This document shows positions 25,466 through 33,636 of a stretch of 64,000 nucleotides of DNA, piece after piece. Position 1 is the first letter of the stretch. Each line of letters begins with the position of its first letter. The notes beneath the pieces were generated by a model that was not told where the DNA came from, ran no database searches, and worked only from the letters and a program-made list of their open reading frames with translations. The DNA comes from Kibdelosporangium sp040675465 (GTDB lineage: Bacteria > Actinomycetota > Actinomycetes > Mycobacteriales > Pseudonocardiaceae), in contig NZ_JBFAPA010000007.1 in assembly GCF_040675465.1 (NCBI RefSeq), positions 1 through 64,000 of the forward strand. The letters are read 5' to 3'. The translations under genes and the position numbers were made by a program.

Positions 25466-25811
25466 GGGATCTCCTCGCCTGGTATGTCATGGTGTTTCAA
25501 GCCGGCCGGACGAACAATTCAACCCGGTAGGCGTGCCTCAGTGCCAATGTTCGTCCCGATCCAGGCGCACGTCATCACTACTGGTGAGTAACCCGATGGC
25601 GGTGTGGACCACACTCGCCAAGGTGGTAGGGCGTCTACCCGGCACGGACACATGGCAACCGTAGTGTGCGCGCACTTGGACCCGGGCATGGACACAGTTG
25701 GGGCTTATCCCGGTGTGGACGGTTGCGCACTTGGGTACTGAAAGTGTTCGCTATCGCCTAACACGCGGAGCCTTCCGGTTCCGCATCGGGTCAGTTGGAG
25801 GAGTGGGAGCC
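25466..25811. promoter_or_regulatory. aceE / DUF3052 divergent promoter region
   Basis: This 346-bp gap must contain the promoters for aceE (minus) and the DUF3052 gene (plus). I see the ribosome-binding sites at both ends and two similar GGTGTGGAC-type stretches, but no secure promoter elements and no gene. Confidence 0.4.
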
Positions 25812-26243
25812 GTGGTGGCCGCGGGAGACGCCGGCAAAGTAGGCGTCGCCGAGAAGCTTGGCATCGAGCCAGGCATAGTCGTCCAGGAGATCGGTTGGGA
25901 CGAGGACGTCGACGACGAGGTCCGCGCCGCGATCGAGGATCGCAGTGGCAGTGACCTGCTGGACGAGGAAGCCCAGGAAGTAGTCGACGTCGTGCTGCTG
26001 TGGTGGCGCGAAGACGACGGCGACCTCGCCGACACACTCCTGGACGTGCGCAAACCCCTCGCTGACGCGGGTGTCATCTGGGTCCTGACGCCCAAGAACG
26101 GCCGGGACGGGCACGTCGAGCCGAGTGAGATCGCCGAGGCCGTGTCGACTGCGGGAATGGCGCAGACCTCGAACATCAGCGTGGGGGAGGACTGGATGGG
26201 CAGCCGGCTCGTATCCCCCAAGTCGGCCAGCACCCGGCGCTGA
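25812..26243 (+). CDS. DUF3052 family protein
   Basis: About 143 residues, all within the DUF3052 family: EKLGIEPGIVVQEIGWDEDV, a central acidic segment with VVLLWWREDDGDLADTLLD, then GVIWVLTPKNGRDGHVEPSE and QTSNISVGEDWMGSRLVSPK. The family is actinobacterial, small, acidic and of unknown function. The GTG at 25812 has GGAGGAG about eight bases upstream; a second GTG follows at 25815. It diverges from aceE and is followed 90 bp later by ahpE, the same arrangement as I recall around Rv2239c in M. tuberculosis. Confidence 0.88.
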   Translation: MVAAGDAGKVGVAEKLGIEPGIVVQEIGWDEDVDDEVRAAIEDRSGSDLLDEEAQEVVDVVLLWWREDDGDLADTLLDVRKPLADAGVIWVLTPKNGRDGHVEPSEIAEAVSTAGMAQTSNISVGEDWMGSRLVSPKSASTRR

Positions 26244-26333
26244 CGTTCCCACAAGGCGACCGCCTGGGTTGGACGCTCAGGCGGCGTACTAGGCTGGCCT
26301 CGACCAGAAGATGCGTACGCGCTGGGAGGAAGC

Positions 26334-26795
26334 ATGGCGGTCGAGGTCGGTTCGCAGGCCCCGGACTTCACGCTCAAGGACTACAACAAGCAGGACGTCA
26401 GCCTGTCGTCGTTCCAGGGCGAGAAGAACGTGCTGCTGGTGTTCTACCCGTTCGCCTTCAGCGGCATCTGCACGGGCGAGCTGTGCCAGGCCCGCGACGA
26501 GCTGGCCGACTACACCAATGCGGACGTGCAGGTCCTCGGCGTGTCCGTGGACAGCCCCTTCGCCCTCAAGGCCTGGGCGGACCAGGAGGGCTACACCTTC
26601 CCGCTGCTGTCCGACTTCTGGCCGCACGGTGCGACGGCCCAGGCCTACGGCGTGTTCAACGAGGGCGCCGGCATGGCCCTGCGCGGCACGTTCCTCATCG
26701 ACAAGCAGGGCGTCGTGCGCTTCGCCGAGGTCAACCAGCCCGGCGAGCCCCGCGACCAGTCGGCCTGGAAAAAAGCCGTGACAGAACTGGCATGA
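26334..26795 (+). CDS. ahpE: peroxiredoxin AhpE
   Basis: A 153-residue peroxiredoxin of the AhpE group, reducing peroxides and peroxynitrite. The thioredoxin-like start VGSQAPDFTLKDYNKQDVSL leads to the peroxidatic site FAFSGICTGELCQARDEL, with Cys46 as peroxidatic residue and the conserved Arg further on. A second Cys lies five residues after it (Cys51), the spacing seen for the resolving Cys of PrxQ/BCP proteins. The ATG at 26334 follows GGAGGAAGC. It lies directly before a tRNA gene. Confidence 0.92.
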   Translation: MAVEVGSQAPDFTLKDYNKQDVSLSSFQGEKNVLLVFYPFAFSGICTGELCQARDELADYTNADVQVLGVSVDSPFALKAWADQEGYTFPLLSDFWPHGATAQAYGVFNEGAGMALRGTFLIDKQGVVRFAEVNQPGEPRDQSAWKKAVTELA

Positions 26796-26841
26796 TCTAG
26801 ACATCAGGCCGGCCGGTCCGCAAGCACCGGCCCGGCCACCC

Positions 26842-26913
26842 GGGCGCATAGCTCAGCGGAAGAGCACTTGCCTTACAAGCAAGGGGTCGCAGGTTCGAAC
26901 CCTGCTGCGCCCA
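26842..26913 (+). tRNA. tRNA-Val (anticodon TAC)
   Basis: A complete 72-nt tRNA. The acceptor stem GGGCGCA (26842-26848) pairs with TGCGCCC (26906-26912) with discriminator A. The anticodon arm CTTGC-CTTACAA-GCAAG exposes TAC, reading GUA valine. The T arm contains GGTTCGAACC. CCA is not encoded. It lies just after ahpE, and a structured repeat follows. Confidence 0.95.
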
Positions 26914-26921
26914 CATCCTCA

Positions 26922-26990
26922 GGACGACCCTGCTCAGTGCTTCGCACTTTCGCCGGGTCGTCCGTCCAATTTTTGGGGGACGACCCCCAA
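26922..26990 (+). repeat. structured intergenic repeat and tRNA terminator
   Basis: GGACGACCC (26922-26930) pairs with GGGTCGTCC (26955-26963) and encloses a second small hairpin, AGTGC (26936-26940) with GCACT (26944-26948). Next comes CCAATTTTTG and a further stem, TTGGGGG (26973-26979) with CCCCCAA (26984-26990). The first element probably ends the tRNA transcript. The whole block, with palindromic GGCGGGC/GCCCG stretches to about 27080, resembles intergenic palindromic repeats of GC-rich actinobacteria. No gene is supported between 26914 and 27142. Confidence 0.6.
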
Positions 26991-27142
26991 GCCCCCCGAT
27001 GGCGGGCTTCGCCCGACGGGCGCCGCTTTGGCGGGCCGTTACGGGCAATTGCGGATCGCTCCCACGTCACCGATCGCAGGGCTCGCTCGACGAGGGCGCT
27101 TTTGGTGGTGGGCGATGGTGCTCCAGGTTGTTTGGGGTGGAG

Positions 27143-27838
27143 CTAGCAGTTTGGGACTGTGGGGTCGGTGTTTGTTGGGCCCGATTCGCCTAGGGGGTCT
27201 CCGTTGGCGAAGGTGTTGGCGACTGCGTAGTACTTGTTGTTCCACGGTGGGGACGCTATTCGGTACCAATAGCCGTCTGGGTTCGCCGAGGGCATTGTGT
27301 CGTCGTAGACCTTGCAGGACACCTGAACCGTCTGGCCGTACGAGATGGTGTTCGGGCCCTGGTTCATTCCTTTGGTGTCAGTGAAGGTCTTGGAGCCGCT
27401 GTGGTTTGCTCCGACCTCGTCGTGCGTTTTGGGGTGCACGGTTGAGGTCGAGGTGGTGCTCGGCGGATCAGAGATGGTCACACCACTCCGGCCTCCACCG
27501 CCGGAGCCGGTGCCAGGGCCTGTGCCTCGGCTGGTGGGGTGGGCACCGGTTCCCGTTGGTTTCTGGGTGCCGGGGGCTGGTGTTGCCGGCAGGGTGGGAG
27601 GTTGCTGTGGTGTTTCGGGTGGCGGTGTGGGTTGTGGGCCGGTATCCGCCTGGCTGGTGGACGGGGGTGTCGCTCGTCCCGATGGTGTTTGGTCCATGCT
27701 GAGATCCTCGGGATGAGTGGCATCGTGCGGCCACATGAGAAGCGCGGCCAATATCGCGATGGCTGCGACCGCCGCGACCGTCAACAGTATCGCTCGGCGC
27801 GATCTTTTGGTCTCCGACGGCGGCTTCTTGTCGTCCAT
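27143..27838 (-). CDS. anchored exported protein, Cys-ended module (copy 1)
   Basis: A 231-residue protein with a basic cytoplasmic start (KKPPSETKRSRR), one membrane helix (AILLTVAAVAAIAILAALLM, about 15-34), a Pro/Thr/Gly linker (about 45-125) and a C-terminal module of about 85 residues. That module contains YGQTVQVSCKVYDD, WYRIASPPWNNKYYAVANTF, NGDPLGESG and a terminal DPTVPNC. The same pattern recurs in the next gene. It may be an SH3-like or beta-sandwich domain held by a disulphide. No enzyme motif is visible. Codon use is less GC-rich than in neighbouring housekeeping genes. Function unknown. Confidence 0.72.
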   Translation of the reverse strand: MDDKKPPSETKRSRRAILLTVAAVAAIAILAALLMWPHDATHPEDLSMDQTPSGRATPPSTSQADTGPQPTPPPETPQQPPTLPATPAPGTQKPTGTGAHPTSRGTGPGTGSGGGGRSGVTISDPPSTTSTSTVHPKTHDEVGANHSGSKTFTDTKGMNQGPNTISYGQTVQVSCKVYDDTMPSANPDGYWYRIASPPWNNKYYAVANTFANGDPLGESGPTNTDPTVPNC

Positions 27839-27861
27839 TGTGCCTCACAACTGCTTGAGCG

Positions 27862-28425
27862 CTAACGGCATGGCGGGACAACTGGATCTATGTCATGGGT
27901 TCCGGCCGTCCCGGGGGCGTCACCGTTCATGAAAGTGTTGGCAGGTGCGTAAAGGCTGTCCCATGTGCCGCCGGAGATCTTGTAAAAGACGTTGATACTG
28001 GCCATATCCGACAAGTTCTCGGCGTAACACTCCACCTGAACGGTCGTGTTGTAGGGAATTGAACCCCTGCCCGAGGCCGAGCCCTTGTTGTCGCGGAAAG
28101 TGAGGCTCCCTTTCCTGTTTCCCGCCGTCTCGGGAAACGTGTGACGTCCGGCGTCGGACGACGTCGTGGCCACTGTCGTTGAGGGCGGAGTACCGGTCGA
28201 TACGGATGTGGTCTGGGGGACGGAGGTCGATGATGGTGCGGCGGAAGTGGAAGATGATGGTTGCGATTTGCTGATCATGGCGGCGGAGATGGCCGCTATT
28301 GCTGCGATTGCGGCGGCAACGATAACGCCGATCATGCCGTATCGGGCGGTTTTGTTCTTCTCCGCGTTTCCGTCTTCGTTCTTGGTCGGTGGTTGTTCCT
28401 TTTGTTCGGGCGAACCAGTGCTCAC
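27862..28425 (-). CDS. anchored exported protein, Cys-ended module (copy 2)
   Basis: About 187 residues. A Lys/Glu-rich cytoplasmic start is followed by a membrane helix (MIGVIVAAAIAAIAAISAAM), a long Ser/Thr linker (SSSTSAAPSSTSVPQTTSVS) and the same C-terminal module as copy 1: YNTTVQVECYAENL, VFYKISGGTWDSLYAPANTF, NGDAPGTAG and a terminal DPVVPPCR. The GTG at 28425 is chosen because GAGGG precedes it and the upstream codons look non-coding. It lies 23 bp upstream of copy 1 on the same strand, so they probably share a transcript. Confidence 0.7.
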   Translation of the reverse strand: MSTGSPEQKEQPPTKNEDGNAEKNKTARYGMIGVIVAAAIAAIAAISAAMISKSQPSSSTSAAPSSTSVPQTTSVSTGTPPSTTVATTSSDAGRHTFPETAGNRKGSLTFRDNKGSASGRGSIPYNTTVQVECYAENLSDMASINVFYKISGGTWDSLYAPANTFMNGDAPGTAGTHDIDPVVPPCR

Positions 28426-28484
28426 TCGGCCCTCGCGTTGCTGGTCGTCGTTTTGTATATTTCTGGCTTTGTGTTCGGTGGAAC

Positions 28485-29552
28485 TCAGCAGAGCGGGAGT
28501 CCGAGGCCACGGTGCTGTGCCGCGATCCACACCTCGGAGATGAATCCTGTCTGCCCGTTGCGGTGGCCCCGGTACCATCGCGTGCTGCTCGCAAGGCTCG
28601 GGTTGCCGTCGTCCACGGGGCTGTTGTCTTGGCCGTTGGTGGTGCGAGCGCCGTTTGTCACGCAATCGACGGTCACCTGGTCACCGGTGCCCATCTCGGT
28701 TCCGGACAGGGCGCATCCGCGAGTCCGGCACATGTTCTCGGGGACCGTTGACAAGTACGCTTTGTGGCCGTCCTCGCGCATCTGCGTCGGGCAGTGCCAG
28801 TTCACCGAACCGTCGCTGTTGACCGTGTAGAACCTCTGCGGAAGCGGATATGTCGAGCCATCCGGGTAAGCGGCGCCGATCGCGTACTCACCACCTGGGG
28901 CGAAACCTGATGACTGGGCAGTGAGTGTGCCACCCGTGGTCGTGCAGGTTCCCACGATCTTGAACACCAAGCGAATCGGCGGAGCCGGATGGGAGTCGCC
29001 CATCGGGTAGGCGTCCATGATTGCTTTGGTGCAGCGCGGCGTCTCGTCGATCTGCTCCTTGACCAGATCCGCGTGGACGTAACCCGACCATCCGGTGTGC
29101 TCTCCCGTCGCAATGGTCACGTAGAACCATTTGCGTGAAATGGGCCCGGGCTTGCTGGGGTCGTCGGCTTCGACGGGCGCGTTGCCTTCCTCCCAGCACC
29201 GCATCTGAACCTGCGTCCCATTGGGGAGCGTGGTCAGCGGCGAGCAGACAGCTGTGGACGTGCCGAATGGCGGCTGGCTGGGGCTAGAGCGAAGCGCGAC
29301 GGAGGGCATTGTGGTTGATTGGACGCGACTCAGGCCGGATGTTCTCTTTTCCGCGACATGGGAAGATAATTCCTCACTGAACGATGGCGTATTGCCTGTG
29401 GCTGTCCGTTGTGCGGGGAGCGCGGAACTTCCTCTCGAGGCAACAATGATGATCACCACGCCCACTGTGACCAGGGAAACTACGACACACGCGATGAGCC
29501 GGACCGACATGCGTGCTTGTCGCGAGCTTTGAAGGTGCCTGTTCTGGTCCAT
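28485..29552 (-). CDS. anchored exported protein with two SH3-like segments (copy 3)
   Basis: About 355 residues. One membrane helix (VRLIACVVVSLVTVGVVIII) follows a basic start. The extracytoplasmic part has two segments of similar plan: QVQMRCWEEGNAP...ISRKWFYVTIATGEHTGWSG and, at the C-terminus, DQVTVDCVTNGAR...TRWYRGHRNGQTGFISEVWI ending GLPLC. Both resemble bacterial SH3-like modules and end like copies 1 and 2 in a Cys. A central Cys-containing domain with MCRTRGCALSG lies between. The ATG at 29552 has GAGGG close upstream; further in-frame ATGs lie upstream. First gene of a probable three-gene unit. Function unknown. Confidence 0.7.
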   Translation of the reverse strand: MDQNRHLQSSRQARMSVRLIACVVVSLVTVGVVIIIVASRGSSALPAQRTATGNTPSFSEELSSHVAEKRTSGLSRVQSTTMPSVALRSSPSQPPFGTSTAVCSPLTTLPNGTQVQMRCWEEGNAPVEADDPSKPGPISRKWFYVTIATGEHTGWSGYVHADLVKEQIDETPRCTKAIMDAYPMGDSHPAPPIRLVFKIVGTCTTTGGTLTAQSSGFAPGGEYAIGAAYPDGSTYPLPQRFYTVNSDGSVNWHCPTQMREDGHKAYLSTVPENMCRTRGCALSGTEMGTGDQVTVDCVTNGARTTNGQDNSPVDDGNPSLASSTRWYRGHRNGQTGFISEVWIAAQHRGLGLPLC

Positions 29553-29796
29553 TCGCCCTCTTAGCTGTCTGGGATGAGAATGATCTTCGAACATCCGAGC
29601 TCGGTGGTTCGTCTGTTTACCAGGACGTTCCTTGTGCACAGGTTGTTTTTTCGGTTGTGTTTCGCAGTTTGACGATCTTCGTGAGAAGTTTCTGTGCCGG
29701 TGAACACGCTTGCTGCTTCGTCGCGTACGTCGTGAGCGCGGTCGCGGAGTTAGCGAGTTGGGCCCGGGGGATGCGTGATTGTGACAGATTGTCCAC

Positions 29797-29819
29797 TTGA
29801 CACGTTCGTCGAACGACGA
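29797..29819 (+). promoter_or_regulatory. palindrome overlapping a candidate -35 in the helicase promoter region
   Basis: The 409-bp divergent gap (29553-29961) holds a TTGACA at 29797-29802 followed at once by two interleaved palindromes, CGTTCG-T-CGAACG (29803-29815) and TCGTCG-AA-CGACGA (29806-29819). A matching -10 box is not obvious. The arrangement suggests a repressor site near a promoter for the helicase gene; this is inference. The rest of the gap shows no gene. Confidence 0.4.
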
Positions 29820-29961
29820 TTTTCCCTCGATGTGATCGCGGGTAATTACGGTGGCCCGAGGGCGCGCCGGTCAATGGGTGCCCGGTTAATTGGGGTGCCG
29901 TGAGATCGACGCTGTGGGAGGGTGGGCGGCTGAATCCGTGACTTCCTGGGGGTGGTTTGGT

Positions 29962-31931
29962 GTGTCTGCTGATGAGTTGGGGGTTGAGCGGGCGCGGTTG
30001 GTGTATGCGCGGGAACGGTTGCGGCGGGATCGGGAGGAGATGCTCGCGTCGGCGGATCGGTTGGTGGCCCGGGGTGATGACGAGGACATGATCGCGTGGT
30101 TGTACCGGCGGGCGTTCCAGCTGGATGACCGGGATGACGCTCCGCTGTTTTTCGGGCGGATCGACGGGCCGTTGCCGCGGCCCATCTACATCGGGCGGCG
30201 GTATGTCGGCGATGGGGACAATGAGCCCGCGGTCATCGACTGGCGGACGGAGATGGCCGCGAGGTTTTACCGGGCCACCGCTGCCGAGCCGATGGAGGTC
30301 GTCAAGCGGCGGCGATATGGGTTCGATGACGCCAATGAGCTGACCAGTTTCGACGACGAGCTGCTCGCCGAGATGACCGGCGAGGGGATCAGCGAGTTCG
30401 TTCAGCGCGAGATCGAGCTCGCGCACTACGGACCGATGCGCGACATCGTCGCCACCATCCAGCCTGACCAGGACCACATCGTCCGGTTGGGTGCCGGCAG
30501 CTCACTCGTCGTGCAGGGCGGGCCTGGCACCGGCAAGACCGCGGTCGGACTTCACCGGGCCGCGTTCCTCCTGTTCGAACACCAGAACGTGCGTCGTCAG
30601 GGTGTCCTCGTGATCGGGCCCAACGACCAGTTCATCCACTACATTTCCCGCGTCCTGCCCGCGCTCGGCGAGGTCGAGTGCAAACACGTGTCGGTGGCTG
30701 GGCTCGTCGGCGCGGAAAAGCCCGATCGGAAGATCCTGTACTGGCCAAACTCAAAGGCGACGCGCGGCTCGCGACGGTTCTCGAACGGGCATTGTGGGCT
30801 TCGGTCAGCACACCCGCCGAGGACTTCGTCGTTAAGGAGACCAGCCCGTACATCCGCGTCCACCCCGAGGAAGTCCAGGTCCTCATGCGGGACCTGATCG
30901 AGGACCGCAAACCGTTCGGCGAAGCGCGGGACGCCCTGCGCGAACGCATAGCCAACCGCGTCCGCCGGAAACTCGAGTTGCGCGGCCGGTTTCTCAGCGA
31001 CACCGCGACCCGCAAAATCGCCCGCGGCAAGCAGTCCCGCCTCTTCGCGGAGGGCATCTGGCCCGCGCTCAAACCGAAAGACCTGCTGACCCGCCTCTAC
31101 ACCGACCCCGAGTACCTCGCCCAGTGCGCGCAAGGCGTGCTGACCGAGGAAGAGCAGCAGGCGCTGCACAGCGACTCCAGGCCGAAGTGGACCCGCGCGG
31201 ATCACGTCCTGCTGGACGAGATCGCCGCCTTCCTCGACGAGCCGCCGACGTTCGGGCACGTCGTCCTCGACGAAGCCCAAGACCTCTCCGCGATGCAACT
31301 CCGCGCGGTGGCCCGGCGGTGCGCGGGAACCGCGACCATCCTCGGCGACCTCGCCCAGCAGACCACCCCGTGGGGACTGCCGTCCTTGCAGGACATCCTG
31401 AAAACCCTGGGCCACCCCGGCGAAATCGTCACCCTCAACACCAGTTACCGCGTCCCGCAACAGATCCTCGACATCGCCAACCGGCTGCTCGGCGAGATCG
31501 CCCCGGACCTGCCGACCACGACCTCCGCACGGCAGGCCACGGACGCGGTCGACGTCATCGAACTGGCCAACCTCAAGGCCGTCGCGCGAACCCTGGCCGA
31601 GACCGTCCACAAGCTACCGATCGACAAGGGCAGCGTCGGCGTCATCGCGGCCGACCCGGATGTCGAACCCCTGCGCAAGGCGTTGAAGGCCGAAGGCGTG
31701 GACCCGGTGAACGGCGACGAGATCGACCGCGAGCGCAGGCTGGCGCTGATCCCGGTGGGCACGGTCAAAGGCATGGAATTCGACTGTGTGGTGATCGTCG
31801 ACCCCCATCGAGTGATCCAGATGGGCGAAACCGGCCTCCGGCTGTTGTACGTGGCACTCACCCGGGCGAATTCCCAGCTCACGATCGTGCACACCGAGGC
31901 ACTGCCGGACGCTCTCGGCCTCACCGCCTAG
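29962..31931 (+). pseudogene. HelD/UvrD-like helicase, frame broken by an A-run contraction
   Basis: A superfamily 1 helicase-like protein of about 656 residues when the frame is restored. The first part has an N-terminal coiled-coil (RARLVYARERLRRDREEMLA), IDWRTEMAARFYRATA and Walker A GGPGTGKTAVGLHRAAFL (about residue 186). The second has Walker B HVVLDEAQDLSAMQLRAVAR, TLNTSYRVPQQILDIANRL, GTVKGMEFDCVVIVDP and LYVALTRANSQLTIV. These match HelD-type RNA-polymerase-associated factors. The frame changes at 30716-30719, where the sequence has AAAA; one more A would read GAEKARSEDPVLAKLKG straight through. Both parts are otherwise intact, so this is a recent mutation, a sequencing error or slippage. 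GTG start at 29962. Confidence 0.85.
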
Positions 31932-31939
31932 CGACCAAA

Positions 31940-31976
31940 AAGGACGTGCGGGTCTCGATGAGACCCGCACGTCCTT
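31940..31976. terminator. bidirectional terminator
   Basis: A perfect 17-bp stem, from 31940-31956 (AAGGACGTGCGGGTCTC) to 31960-31976, with a 3-nt loop. It lies between the convergent helicase and glucosaminidase genes, 8 and 13 bp from their stops. The A- and T-rich flanks on opposite sides suit termination in both directions. Confidence 0.85.
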
Positions 31977-31989
31977 GAGGGAATGGATA

Positions 31990-33636
31990 TCAGCCGATTG
32001 TGCCGCCGTGGGGGGCCCAGCCGGTCCAGCCGGAGCCGGGGGTGAAGGCTCGCTGGTAGAGGCCGTAGGACGGGGTTCCGATCGCGAACACCTGCAGCTG
32101 CGCGAAGTACTGCGTCACCGCGGGGCTGCCGGCGATGCTGCCGCCGTGGTCGACCCAGTCGGTCCAGCCCATCGTCGGGTTGAACGACTTCTGGTACATC
32201 TTCTGGGTCGGCACACCCGCGACGAAGATGTGCACAGTGTCCTGGTAGGTCACGACCGTCGGGCTGGTGCCGACCGTCCCACCCAGGCTCTGCCAGGGAT
32301 CCCAGGTACTGGTCACCAGGTCGAGGACCCGCTCGGTCGCGCTCTGCGTCGCTGAGTCCCGTGCGACGACATGCAGCTTGTAACCCAGTAGCCCCAGACC
32401 TGGCGTGCCGTCGAGAGTTCCGGCCAGGTCGGCCCAGTCACCCCATCCGGTGTCCGTCTTGAACACGCGCTGCAGCAGGTGGCCGCTCGGCGACTGGACG
32501 GCGTACACGTGCACCTCGTTCGCGGGCGTCAGGATCGCCGACGGTGCCGCACCGAGGGTCTGGCCGAGGTCCTCCCAATCGGCCCAGGTGCCGGTCGTCC
32601 CGTCGAGCACCCGGTGCACCAGGTGCAGGTTCGACGAGTCACGCAGGAACAGGTGCAGCTTGTCGCCCGCGGGCACAGCGACAGGGGTGCCGTCGACGGT
32701 GGCGCCCAGGTCGGTCCAGAACCCCCAACCGAGCGACGGGTTATACACCTTCACGTAGAGGTGGCGGTCCGGCGACCCGACCGCGAACACGTAGAGGTTG
32801 TTCTGGAACTCGACGGCCTTGGGAGTACCCCCTATTACGCCCCCGAGGTCCACCCAATCGAGCCAGCCCTGCGACGGCGAGTAAGGCCGCTGATAGGCGT
32901 GCGCACTCGGCATGCCCCGGCCGTAGACCTGCAGGAACTGCGTCCACGCGACCACAGTCGACACCGAGACGCTGTTGTACCCGTACAGGTTGTAGGTCGT
33001 CATCACGTTGATGACCTTGGTGGCGTAGTCCGGGTCGGTCGCGTACTTCTTGGCGACCTCCTGGATGAACCGGTTCGGGTCGTTGCGGTACGGCAGCGCC
33101 GGGGCGTAGGCCGCGACGGTCGTGAGCAGTCGCGCGTAGTCCCGCAACGAGTCCGTCATCGAGGAGTACACCCGGAAGTACGCGGTCGTGTCATGGCATT
33201 CCGTGGGCGTGCACTCCTGGGTGGTGTACGCGTGACAGCCGCTCGCGATCGGACCCGGGGTGTTCGCATCAACGCACTTGAAGCCGAAGTAGTTCTTGTC
33301 GTTCACCGACAGCGTGCTGCGGCCCCAGTTGGACTCCAGGATCGCCTGGCCGATGGTCACCGACGCGGGCAGGTTGTACTGGGTCTGCACCTGCTGGGCG
33401 GCGGGAGCGGCGAGCGCGATGAACTCGTCCTGGTAGGCGGCGAGCTGCCGGGCGGCCGTCACGGCGGCGTCGGCGTTGGCCCGCTGCCGGCCGGCGTCCA
33501 CCTTGGTGTCGGCCCCCTTGTTCTCGACCGTCGGCGGCTGAGCCGGTGCGGCTGCCACGACAGCGGGTTGCGCCAGGCTGATCAGGCTGAGCGCAGCCAC
33601 CGCACCGACTAACAGTCTTCGGTAAGACCGGTTCAC
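31990..33636 (-). CDS. secreted glucosaminidase with C-terminal lectin-like propeller
   Basis: About 548 residues with a signal peptide (LLVGAVAALSLISLAQPAVV). A FlgJ/AtlA-type glucosaminidase domain (about residues 65-225) includes LPASVTIGQAILESNWGRST with the catalytic Glu in ILESNWG, then NYFGFKC, FRVYSSMTDSLRDYARLL and a Cys-rich insert CHAYTTQECTPTEC. The C-terminal ~300 residues repeat a unit with GWxDWxDLGGxxxGxP and LYVFAVGSPDRHLYxK every ~48 residues, about six times, as in PLL/fucolectin-type propellers that bind sugars. It probably cuts peptidoglycan or chitin-like glycans while the propeller holds a glycan. GTG at 33636 follows GGAG. Confidence 0.88.
   Translation of the reverse strand: MNRSYRRLLVGAVAALSLISLAQPAVVAAAPAQPPTVENKGADTKVDAGRQRANADAAVTAARQLAAYQDEFIALAAPAAQQVQTQYNLPASVTIGQAILESNWGRSTLSVNDKNYFGFKCVDANTPGPIASGCHAYTTQECTPTECHDTTAYFRVYSSMTDSLRDYARLLTTVAAYAPALPYRNDPNRFIQEVAKKYATDPDYATKVINVMTTYNLYGYNSVSVSTVVAWTQFLQVYGRGMPSAHAYQRPYSPSQGWLDWVDLGGVIGGTPKAVEFQNNLYVFAVGSPDRHLYVKVYNPSLGWGFWTDLGATVDGTPVAVPAGDKLHLFLRDSSNLHLVHRVLDGTTGTWADWEDLGQTLGAAPSAILTPANEVHVYAVQSPSGHLLQRVFKTDTGWGDWADLAGTLDGTPGLGLLGYKLHVVARDSATQSATERVLDLVTSTWDPWQSLGGTVGTSPTVVTYQDTVHIFVAGVPTQKMYQKSFNPTMGWTDWVDHGGSIAGSPAVTQYFAQLQVFAIGTPSYGLYQRAFTPGSGWTGWAPHGGTIG

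Noticed and set aside
22565..25591. 1008-residue open frame opposite aceE
   Set aside because: It is a low-complexity antisense frame; aceE has a complete thiamine diphosphate motif and start signals.
26842..29960. Complete integrative element at tRNA-Val
   Set aside because: No integrase, excisionase or repeated tRNA end was seen; only low GC and unknown genes support an island, so it is listed only as a possibility.
30716..30730. Programmed -1 frameshift in the helicase
   Set aside because: The site has AAAA but no X-XXY-YYZ slippery heptamer in the first frame and no clear following pseudoknot; a plain one-base loss explains it more simply.
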